The position numbers were made by a program, and so were the translations under genes. Shown one piece after another: positions 1-6,392 of a DNA stretch of 9,064 nt; position 1 is the stretch's first letter; the number at the start of each line of letters is the position of its first letter. The stretch is from an uncultured Lachnospiraceae bacterium. Lineage in GTDB: Bacteria; Bacillota; Clostridia; Lachnospirales; Lachnospiraceae. The notes beneath the pieces were generated by a model. That model was not told the origin of the DNA. It saw nothing but the letters and a program-made list of their open reading frames with translations, and ran no database searches. The stretch spans positions 1 through 9,064 of the forward strand of contig CALEFO010000045.1 of NCBI GenBank assembly GCA_937877165.1, given 5' to 3'.

Positions 1-19
1 GCCGGAAAGGAATCTCGAC

Positions 20-949
20 ATGTCTCAAACAATAGATCTTACCTGCCCCAAATGCGGAGCTCCTCTGGAAGTGCATCAGGAGCTCTCCGAGCTCTCCTGC
101 CCCTACTGCGGCTATAAAAAGGCCCTGGTGGAAAGTGATGCCGTTAAAATCGAGCGTCTTCGGACCGATGCCTACAAGGAAGTTGCGCTTCACCGCCAGA
201 ACACGATGAAAAAAGCGAAGACCGCTTTTGCCCGTTCGCTCCGCAATACCCCCAAACGGATTGCTCTGATCATTCTGATTGTCTTCGCCGTGATTCTGAT
301 CATACCTGCCATTTCAGAGCTGGCCTACTCTGTCCGTTATTCCAACTACCGCAAGGAACGGGCAGAAAAAACCTTCACCTGGCCAAAGAGCGGGCTGTCT
401 TCCCTGATTCCCAAGCCGCAGTCTTCCAACGGAGAGCTCTATCTGGACGGCGGCGAGACGCTTTCCGTCTATGTTGCGAACACGCCGGAGGATCAGTTTA
501 ATCAGTACATTGAGGACTGCAGGGAGGCAGGTTTCTCCATTGGCATCAATCAGTACAGCAGCTATTACGAAGCCTATGATGAACCCGGGAATTATCTCGA
601 CATTTCCTATGACGAAGACAACAACGAAATGCATATCCGTCTGGAAAAGGCAATCGAGACCGCCGAAATCGAATGGCCGGACAACCCTCTTGCCCAGCTT
701 CTTCCCATTCCGGAATCTCTGGACGGCAACATCTCTCAGGATTCCAACGAAGGCTGCGTGATCTATCTCTCCGGCATGACGAAATCCGATTTTACGCGCT
801 ACGCAAGAAAATGTGTGCAGGCCGGATTCTCGGAATCCTACCTGCAGGATACTACCTTCTACGGAAGCGACGCAGAAGGCAATACCCTTTCGATGGATTA
901 TCTGCCGTCCAGGCTTCTGAAAATTCGAATTTCAGCGCCCTACCGCTGA
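20..949 (+). CDS. Zinc-ribbon, single-pass membrane protein with two tandem extracytoplasmic domains (DUF6591-like)
   Basis: This 309-residue protein has no assigned biochemical function. Residues 9-30 hold two CPxC-type pairs (C9/C12 and C27/C30), a short zinc ribbon. A charged, Lys/Arg-rich segment (about 40-80) follows, then one hydrophobic helix at about 81-97. The rest is acidic and divides into two related units, about 119-209 and 217-305. Each opens with a WP motif, a run of Leu/Ile and a P-x-P or IPES turn, and later has a Y-x-x-x-C-x-x-AGF motif (Y163/C167 and Y261/C265). From memory this resembles the DUF6591 family, often seen behind zinc ribbons in Clostridia. The zinc ribbon is probably cytoplasmic and the repeats outside. 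The start is supported by an AAAGGA ribosome binding site 9 bases before ATG. It converges on the hydrolase cluster and is probably unrelated to it. The gene call is firm; the family name is moderate. Confidence 0.9.
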   Translation: MSQTIDLTCPKCGAPLEVHQELSELSCPYCGYKKALVESDAVKIERLRTDAYKEVALHRQNTMKKAKTAFARSLRNTPKRIALIILIVFAVILIIPAISELAYSVRYSNYRKERAEKTFTWPKSGLSSLIPKPQSSNGELYLDGGETLSVYVANTPEDQFNQYIEDCREAGFSIGINQYSSYYEAYDEPGNYLDISYDEDNNEMHIRLEKAIETAEIEWPDNPLAQLLPIPESLDGNISQDSNEGCVIYLSGMTKSDFTRYARKCVQAGFSESYLQDTTFYGSDAEGNTLSMDYLPSRLLKIRISAPYR

Positions 950-952
950 TCA

Positions 953-994
953 TACTGCTCTGCCCGGAGTCTCTTTCCAACGATCAGAGCAGTA
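953..994. terminator. Inverted repeat between convergent genes, possible bidirectional terminator
   Basis: A perfect 10-bp inverted repeat, TACTGCTCTG at 953-962 and CAGAGCAGTA at 985-994, encloses a 22-nt loop. It fills most of the 54-bp gap between the zinc-ribbon gene stop (947-949) and the GH3 stop (1004-1006). Position and symmetry suit a shared terminator. Neither side has a clear T tract and the loop is long, so the terminator call is inferred from context rather than from a classic intrinsic terminator. Confidence 0.4.
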
Positions 995-1003
995 CCTGCA
1001 AAA

Positions 1004-3583
1004 TCAGCCAAACGCATTGGAATCCCCATCCGCATACAGGACGCTCCGGATGACGTTTGCCGCGCAGTGCTGAAGATCCGCCTTTGTGCAGGAAAATCCG
1101 TCTTCCCTCTCCTCTTCACGGACTGCCCGGATGATTGCATCCTCCACCGTCTCATCGCCCGGCATCTGCAGATCATTACCTGCATGAACCGCCCCGGAAG
1201 GGGTACCCCACTTGTACTTGCCGGTTGCACTCTGAGAGAGGGCGCCAGCTCCGCCCGTGGAATACCAGTCGGTCATGATCAGTCCCCGGAAGCCCCACTC
1301 GTCTCTTGCCGCCTTCTGAAGAAGGTCATAGCTGTCCGCCGTATGCACACCATTGATCAGATTGTAGCTCGTCATGATGGTCTCCGGATGCGCACGGCGG
1401 ATGCAGATTTCAAAGCCGCGAAGGTAAATTTCCCGGAGTGCTCTCTCGCTCACGTGCACATTGGTCTGATAACGATTGTCCTCCTGATTGTTCGCCGCAA
1501 AGTGCTTGATAGAAACTCCTTTTCCCTTATGGCTCTGAACTCCGTTTGTAATCGCCGCAGCCGTAAGTCCCGTCACCAGAGGATCCTCCGAATAATATTC
1601 AAAGTTCCGTCCGCACAGAGGATTTCTGTGGACATTCATGGCAGGAGCCAGCCAGATGTCCACACCAAACTTCTCCATCTCTGCACCGACCATGTCCGCC
1701 GCTTCCTGCACGAGGTCCGTGTTCCATGACTGTGCCAGGGCCCATCCGATCGGAATTGCTGTCGTGTACTGATAATGATCGACCACATCCTCCGGGTTGT
1801 CATACTCCGGGAAGGGTGCTACCGAATCGCCGAACTTCCCGCCGCCCGGCAGAACCGTTCCATCATGTCTTGCTTTAAAATGCGGCTGCAGCCGAAGCCC
1901 CGCAGGGCCATCGGCCATCGAAACCGGCCGGATTCCTCTGCTCTCCAGGCAGACTGCCGAGGTATCTCCCGCTGCACCGGGAACGCTGAAGGACGCATTG
2001 CCGATGACAGAGCCTTCCCCCTTTCGCGCATGCCGCCCTGTTGCAAAGCTCGCAAGCTCCTCCACGGAAAGCTGCGAAACGAGCTCTTCCACGGATGCTC
2101 TTTTTGCCTTTACATCCTCCAGCGTAATCCGTCCGGTCTTGTCTGTCGTGTACTCTTTTCTGTTCTCCTTTGTATACGAAACCTCTTTCTGCGGAACATC
2201 AGCGGCTGCAAGACGGATAACAGGTACCTGCGCGCTTGTTCCGCTCTCGCAAAGGCCGCGCATTTCCTCAAATTCGTTGTCCTTCGGGCAAATGTTCACG
2301 CACTGCTCCACAATCACCGTATCCGTCAGGGAAAGGATCGCCGCCGGCACCGTCTGGTCCGACGAATCTCCGATGCGAAGCTCATAGTCTGCCTTCTCCA
2401 TCATCCAGGCAGCGTTCTTTTCACTGTAGGATGCGAAAAGCTGCAAAGGCATGGAAACGCATACCTCCTGCTGTTCTCCAGGTGCAAGAAGTCTGGTCTT
2501 GGTATAGCCCTTCAGCTCAAGTGCCGGATGATCCAGTTCGGTATGTCCATGAACAGAAGCATAAACCTGTATGGTCTCTTTTCCCGCTGTGCTGCCCGTA
2601 TTCTTCACAGAAGAAAGCAGTCTGACCTGACCATCCTCCACGCTGCAGGAACCCGGCTCCACAGAAAAGCTTGTATAAGAACGTCCGTATCCAAACGGAT
2701 ACAGAGGCTTTTTCCCAAAGGTTTCAAAATAGCGGTAGCCGACATAAATGCCTTCCGCATAATTATCATCATCCGTGTCACCATTGTTGTGAGAAAAATC
2801 CGCCGCAGACGGATAATCCGCATAGTTTGCCGCCCATGTGTCAGCCAGCTTGCCGGACGGGTTCACCTTTCCTGTCAGAACATCGGCAAGCGCAAGGCCT
2901 CCAATATTGCCAAGCTGCGACATCAGCACAACGGCATCAATTCCGGCAATTTTCTTCACGCCCGAAAGATCCATAACTCCGCCGACATTCAGCACCAGAA
3001 TAAAGTTAGGATAAAAGTCTGCAAGCTTCCGGATGGATTTCTCCTCTTCCTCCCAGAGAAGGTAATCGCCCTCCTTGGCATAGCGGTCTGCTCCCTCACC
3101 GGAATTTCGGGAGAGAACATAGATTGCGGTGTCCGTACCGGATTTCTTCAAATCCTCTTCGGTGACCGGCTCCGGCGACGGCTCCCGAAACGGCATGCCG
3201 AATTCCAGAAGAAACTCCGCCTGCCCGGTCTGCTGCGCCATCCGATGCAGAAGCTCCCGGTGTTCTTTTTTGGCCTTTTCGACTCTTTCATCATGACGGG
3301 ACAGCCAGCCCTTCGTGGTGATCTCAATTCCTGCCTCCTGCAGGCCATCCTCCACATTGATGACAAAGCGGGAGTTGACATCACCGGAGCCCGTCCCTCC
3401 CTTTACTGTTTTCCTTGCGCCTGCACCAAACAGCGCGATCCTTCCTCTCTCCCTGGAAAGCGGCAGCACGCCGTCATTCTCCAGAAGGACCACACATTCA
3501 CCAGCAAGCCTTCTTGCAAGCTCCATGTGCTCCTTCTCGTCCTGCATCATTTCTTCCTGTGTCGGTGCCCAGATTTTTCCCAT
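1004..3583 (-). CDS. Glycoside hydrolase family 3, domain-permuted beta-glucosidase/beta-xylosidase type
   Basis: This 859-residue enzyme probably removes non-reducing beta-linked glucosyl, xylosyl or similar residues from oligosaccharides with retention. The usual GH3 order is reversed. The alpha/beta sandwich domain comes first (about 20-305), with the acid/base candidate E163 in a GEGADR motif and the PFGYGRSYT segment near 296-304. A fibronectin III-like domain follows (about 307-420, with the LKGYTKTRLLAPGE signature). After a linker of about 80 residues, the barrel domain lies at about 500-850. The barrel carries MADGPAGLR (556-564), the GRNFEYYSEDP block (658-668), KHFAANNQE (693-701) and the nucleophile candidate D772 in IMTDWYS. 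The permutation is known for Butyrivibrio fibrisolvens and Ruminococcus beta-glucosidases. There is no signal peptide, so it is probably cytoplasmic. The start uses a GCGAGG site 8 bases before ATG; an ATG at 3550 is a weaker alternative. It is the last gene of the cluster. Exact sugar specificity cannot be read from sequence. Confidence 0.95.
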   Translation of the reverse strand: MGKIWAPTQEEMMQDEKEHMELARRLAGECVVLLENDGVLPLSRERGRIALFGAGARKTVKGGTGSGDVNSRFVINVEDGLQEAGIEITTKGWLSRHDERVEKAKKEHRELLHRMAQQTGQAEFLLEFGMPFREPSPEPVTEEDLKKSGTDTAIYVLSRNSGEGADRYAKEGDYLLWEEEEKSIRKLADFYPNFILVLNVGGVMDLSGVKKIAGIDAVVLMSQLGNIGGLALADVLTGKVNPSGKLADTWAANYADYPSAADFSHNNGDTDDDNYAEGIYVGYRYFETFGKKPLYPFGYGRSYTSFSVEPGSCSVEDGQVRLLSSVKNTGSTAGKETIQVYASVHGHTELDHPALELKGYTKTRLLAPGEQQEVCVSMPLQLFASYSEKNAAWMMEKADYELRIGDSSDQTVPAAILSLTDTVIVEQCVNICPKDNEFEEMRGLCESGTSAQVPVIRLAAADVPQKEVSYTKENRKEYTTDKTGRITLEDVKAKRASVEELVSQLSVEELASFATGRHARKGEGSVIGNASFSVPGAAGDTSAVCLESRGIRPVSMADGPAGLRLQPHFKARHDGTVLPGGGKFGDSVAPFPEYDNPEDVVDHYQYTTAIPIGWALAQSWNTDLVQEAADMVGAEMEKFGVDIWLAPAMNVHRNPLCGRNFEYYSEDPLVTGLTAAAITNGVQSHKGKGVSIKHFAANNQEDNRYQTNVHVSERALREIYLRGFEICIRRAHPETIMTSYNLINGVHTADSYDLLQKAARDEWGFRGLIMTDWYSTGGAGALSQSATGKYKWGTPSGAVHAGNDLQMPGDETVEDAIIRAVREEEREDGFSCTKADLQHCAANVIRSVLYADGDSNAFG

Positions 3584-3586
3584 AGC

Positions 3587-3700
3587 TTATACCTCGCTGA
3601 GGCAAAATCCGCGAATGCGGTTTTGCCGAATGTGGCAGCCGGTGCATCAGCACCGATGCTGCTGTTAGAAAGTGACATATCAATGTCACTTTCTAACTTT
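3587..3700 (-). repeat. Three-hairpin intergenic repeat, copy A (GH3 leader)
   Basis: This 114-bp unit matches copy B at 8473-8587 with about 15 differences over about 115 aligned positions, counted by eye. Read on the minus strand it holds three hairpins. The first is a perfect 15-bp stem with a TGAT loop (3666-3699). The second is an 11-bp stem with a 2-base AT bulge and a TGAT loop (about 3635-3662). The third is an 11-bp stem with one bulged A and an ATTC loop (about 3602-3624). The unit ends in GGTATAA, four bases short of the GH3 start codon. Compared with copy B, the first stem carries a swapped A-T/T-A pair that keeps pairing. Function is unknown; a palindromic mobile repeat or a leader RNA would both fit. 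Confidence 0.85.
3592..3597 (-). promoter_or_regulatory. Ribosome binding site of GH3, lying inside repeat copy A
   Basis: GCGAGG on the minus strand stands 8 bases before the ATG at 3583 and supports that start. It lies within the last bases of the repeat. In copy B the equivalent bases (ATGCGG) form the lower part of the third stem. In copy A the opposite arm no longer matches, so the site should be single-stranded. Confidence 0.65.
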
Positions 3701-3732
3701 CCCCTTCGTGAAATCCCTTTTGATCAGAAAGC

Positions 3733-3789
3733 CCCTGCAAAGGTGCCTTCAAAGCCGTTTTCCACGGCTCAACTGTCACCCTTGCAGGG
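3733..3789 (-). promoter_or_regulatory. Long hairpin in the GH2-GH3 gap, candidate leader RNA structure or terminator/attenuator
   Basis: Arms at 3733-3745 and 3777-3789 form 13 pairs. One of them is a G-U wobble that exists only in minus-strand RNA; on the plus strand the same position is an A-C mismatch. Inside is a second hairpin, AGCCGT/ACGGCT (3753-3758 and 3764-3769), with a 5-base loop (GGAAA in minus-strand RNA). An internal loop separates the two stems. Downstream in the transcript comes GCTTTCT, a weak pyrimidine run, so a poor terminator or an attenuator is possible. It matches no riboswitch class I recognise. Confidence 0.45.
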
Positions 3790-3814
3790 ATTGCTCATGT
3801 TCGTTTATAAAACT

Positions 3815-3839
3815 ATCATAGCGAAAACAATCGTTTTCG
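3815..3839 (-). promoter_or_regulatory. Palindromic operator-like site with a -10-like hexamer upstream of GH3
   Basis: CGAAAAC and GTTTTCG form perfect 7-base arms around a 4-base centre at 3822-3839. On the minus strand TATGAT, a 5-of-6 match to the -10 consensus, lies at 3815-3820 directly after the palindrome, so the palindrome falls in the -10/-35 interval where repressors commonly bind. The hexamer 17 bases upstream (TATTCG) is a poor -35. The half-site resembles those of LacI-family sugar regulators, but the 4-base centre is wider than their usual central CG. Promoter and operator are both inferred. Confidence 0.3.
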
Positions 3840-3884
3840 AATACCCACAATTCTGCTGTTTTCTGTCTCTTTTTTGCGAAAACA

Positions 3885-6368
3885 CTATCTGCTTTCCAAA
3901 ACAGCAACTGCCTCTTCGCATCCGTCTGCCTCAAAATGGATCAGGATCTTGCCGGCGTCCTTCGTACTGCGAATGGCTGCCATAACCTCTCCGTCATAGG
4001 TCTCCCAGCAGGAATCCTCATATCTTTGCACCGGCTGCGGATCCGCACTCCCATACCCCTGCAGGGTAGCAGGCCCTTCGATCCGAACAGAGACCTTCTT
4101 CTTCGCAAAAAGGTTCTCATTTCCCTCCGAATCCGTCAACCGCACAGTCACAAAGGAAAGATCTTCGCCATCTGCATGAATCTGACTGCGGTCTGCCGAA
4201 GCGTTCAGAAGAATCTCCTGTCCTGCTGTCCGCAAGGTATAGCGCCCCGTCTCCCGGCCATTCCGGTAGCCAACTGCGACCAGCTCGCCCGGTACATAGG
4301 TTACCTTCCAGGTTGCCGTAAATCCATAATCTCTCCCGCAGGGCTTTCTCCCAAGTGATGTTCCGTTCAGAAGAAGCTCCGTCTCCTCATCCGGAGAATA
4401 AATATCTACCTCGGTCTCCTTCCCTTCAAATCCCGGCCAGGTCCAGGAAGAAACATTGTCCTTGAACATCCATGCCGTCTGCGATTTCTGAAGGCCGTAC
4501 CGGTTCATGCGGATAACACCAATATACGGCTCCTTGCGAAGCCCGAATACGATCTCGCGAAGGTAACTGATGGGTCTTCGATATCCCAGAATATTGATAT
4601 CACCAATATAAGCAAGGCGGTCCGGATAATTGGAAGAAAAGTTTTTCTTTCCATCATAGTAGAAGATTCCGCATCCGGCTTCTCCCAGATAGTCATAGCC
4701 GGTCCAAGTGTAATCTCCAAGCACGTGATCGTTCTCCTCCACAATCCGCCACAGACGGACAATGTCGGCCGGATAGGTCTCCGTTCCCAAAACCGGTTTA
4801 TTCGGATGAAGCTCCTTTTCCATCTCATGCCGACCGGTCAAATAATTGTATCCTGCAATGTCCGAAGCCTGTGCGGCCTCCTCCAGGACCTCGCTCATCA
4901 GGGGGTGCGTACAAAAAGCATCCTCATTGGTCAGCTGCATCATCATATTTGCCGCACCGATTCCGCTCTCGGCATCGTCTGTTCCATCTTCGGCAGCGGA
5001 CGGATCGATGCCCTTTTCGGCAAGCAGATCGGTCACAATCCCCTGAATCTTTCCGCTGACCGCGGATGCAATCAGACCATTAACCGCTGTTGTCGTATAT
5101 CTTGTGGAATCCAGCTCATGAAGCTTGTTGCAGATCATCCGATTCAGATGCCCACCGGTTGCCCTGCCAAGATCCAGAATTTCATTTCCGGAGGAATAAA
5201 GGATGACACAAGGATGATTGTAGTCTTTTTTGACCATCTTTTCGGTCTCTTCCTCCCAACAGCGATCGAAAAAGTTCGAAAAATCGTTGCGGTTTTTTCC
5301 CTCATTCCACATATCCGAGAGCTCATCCATCACAAGAAGGCCGTATTCATCGCACGCTTCCAGCATTTCCGGACTCATCGGATGATGTGCACTCCGGATG
5401 GCATTAAAGCCGGCCTCTTTGATCTCTCTGGCCCGCTTCTTCTCGGCAGCTGCAAAGGTTGCCGCTCCCAGAATTCCGTTGTCATGATGAATGCAGGTTC
5501 CTCTTTGCTTGACTGCTGCTCCATTGATACGAAGGCCTCGCGCCCCATCCAACGCAAGGACGCGAAGTCCCGTCTGTATTCTCTCTTCATCGGCGATCTC
5601 GTCCCCTTCGGTCAGTTCCAGCTGCACCTCATAGAGGTTCGGATGCTCACAGTCCCAAAGCTTTGCATTCGGGATGAAAATATTCTGTCGAAGAGTCTCC
5701 CGGCCTTCCGGGAAGATAGTAAAGACTACCGTATCTTCTGCCGCCTGTCTGCGGCTTTCTTTCTCAATCCAGACCGTTCGAAGCTTCATCTGATGGCGGC
5801 TCCTTGTGAGGTTCGCCACCCTGGTTTCTACCTCTGCCACTGCACAGGACTCTGCGGTCTCTTTGGTTGTGATACGGACTCCGTCTTTTTCGATATGGAC
5901 CGGACCTCCCAGGACAAGATTGACATTCCGGTAGATTCCGCTTCCCGAATACCAACGGCTGTTTGGCTCCGGATTATTGGCCACTACCTTAATTTCATTC
6001 TCCTCTCCATACCGGATCACCGAATCCAGTACGGCATCGAACCCACCGTATCCGTACAGATTGGAAACAACAAAGTCACCGTTTAAATAAACGCGGGCCA
6101 TCGCATAGACGCCTTCAAATTCAACAATAACGGCTTCCTTTTCCCATTCTGCCGGAGCAAAGAACTTCTTGGTATAAACGTATTCCCCGCCCGGATAAAA
6201 GCCGGTCTGCGCGCCGCTTACCGCATCCGGGCGCGGTTTTTCATGAATCATGGCATCGTGCGGGAGCGTGACTCTCTGCTTCTTGCTGCTGCCAGGCATA
6301 AATGCCTCAAGAAGACTGGTTCCTCCAGACGAAACCTCCCAGCCATCATTCCAACAAATTTTCTTCAT
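3885..6368 (-). CDS. Glycoside hydrolase family 2, beta-galactosidase-like, with C-terminal DUF4982 and Ig-like domains
   Basis: This 827-residue enzyme is predicted to be a retaining exo-beta-glycosidase, most often a beta-galactosidase in this subgroup. The N-terminal sugar-binding jelly roll covers about 1-155 (YPGGEYVYTKKF near 58-69; SRWYSGSGIYRNV at 137-149). An Ig-like GH2 domain follows at about 157-270. The TIM barrel lies at about 275-610, with RSAHHP (325-330), the acid/base candidate E396 in SSGNEI and the nucleophile candidate E530 in LGTETYPAD. A DUF4982-like domain (about 625-705) and a C-terminal Ig-like domain (about 715-825) complete it. No signal peptide is present, so it is probably cytoplasmic. 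It starts 24 bases after the GH120 stop with a strong AAAGGGGG site, so the two are surely co-transcribed. Its C-terminus clearly resembles the partial gene at 8677-9064. GH2 also contains beta-glucuronidases and other activities, so the substrate is uncertain. Confidence 0.95.
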   Translation of the reverse strand: MKKICWNDGWEVSSGGTSLLEAFMPGSSKKQRVTLPHDAMIHEKPRPDAVSGAQTGFYPGGEYVYTKKFFAPAEWEKEAVIVEFEGVYAMARVYLNGDFVVSNLYGYGGFDAVLDSVIRYGEENEIKVVANNPEPNSRWYSGSGIYRNVNLVLGGPVHIEKDGVRITTKETAESCAVAEVETRVANLTRSRHQMKLRTVWIEKESRRQAAEDTVVFTIFPEGRETLRQNIFIPNAKLWDCEHPNLYEVQLELTEGDEIADEERIQTGLRVLALDGARGLRINGAAVKQRGTCIHHDNGILGAATFAAAEKKRAREIKEAGFNAIRSAHHPMSPEMLEACDEYGLLVMDELSDMWNEGKNRNDFSNFFDRCWEEETEKMVKKDYNHPCVILYSSGNEILDLGRATGGHLNRMICNKLHELDSTRYTTTAVNGLIASAVSGKIQGIVTDLLAEKGIDPSAAEDGTDDAESGIGAANMMMQLTNEDAFCTHPLMSEVLEEAAQASDIAGYNYLTGRHEMEKELHPNKPVLGTETYPADIVRLWRIVEENDHVLGDYTWTGYDYLGEAGCGIFYYDGKKNFSSNYPDRLAYIGDINILGYRRPISYLREIVFGLRKEPYIGVIRMNRYGLQKSQTAWMFKDNVSSWTWPGFEGKETEVDIYSPDEETELLLNGTSLGRKPCGRDYGFTATWKVTYVPGELVAVGYRNGRETGRYTLRTAGQEILLNASADRSQIHADGEDLSFVTVRLTDSEGNENLFAKKKVSVRIEGPATLQGYGSADPQPVQRYEDSCWETYDGEVMAAIRSTKDAGKILIHFEADGCEEAVAVLESR

Positions 6369-6373
6369 CGCAA

Positions 6374-6381
6374 CCCCCTTT
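6374..6381 (-). promoter_or_regulatory. Ribosome binding site of the GH2 gene in the short GH120-GH2 gap
   Basis: AAAGGGGG on the minus strand lies 5 bases before the ATG at 6368 and fills much of the 24-base gap after the GH120 stop codon. It fixes the GH2 start and supports one transcript for both genes. Confidence 0.8.
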
Positions 6382-6392
6382 GCAATGGCTTG

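Larger units (their letters stand above)
3584..3884. other. Structured intergenic region between GH2 and GH3
   Basis: These 301 bases hold no credible gene. In transcription order (minus strand) they contain: an AT-rich stretch with a palindrome and a -10-like hexamer (3815-3839), a long imperfect hairpin (3733-3789), and the three-hairpin repeat (3587-3700), which ends at the GH3 ribosome binding site. The gap is much longer than the 24-base gap between GH120 and GH2. GH3 may therefore have its own promoter or a leader-based control (inferred). Confidence 0.7.

Noticed and set aside
3498..3689. Small minus-strand open frame overlapping repeat copy A and the start of GH3
   Set aside because: It lies largely in the repeat and overlaps GH3 out of frame, with no supporting ribosome binding site. 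The shared peptide with copy B follows from the DNA repeat.
3733..3789. Known riboswitch
   Set aside because: The stems do not match any riboswitch core I can recognise, so only a generic structured element is claimed.
1775..3985. 736-codon plus-strand open frame opposite GH3
   Set aside because: It runs antisense to a clearly recognisable GH3 gene, has no ribosome binding site or family motif, and its composition reflects the complement of GH3 codons.
4725..6086. 453-codon plus-strand open frame opposite GH2
   Set aside because: It is a shadow of the GH2 gene, whose catalytic motifs and domains are all intact on the minus strand.
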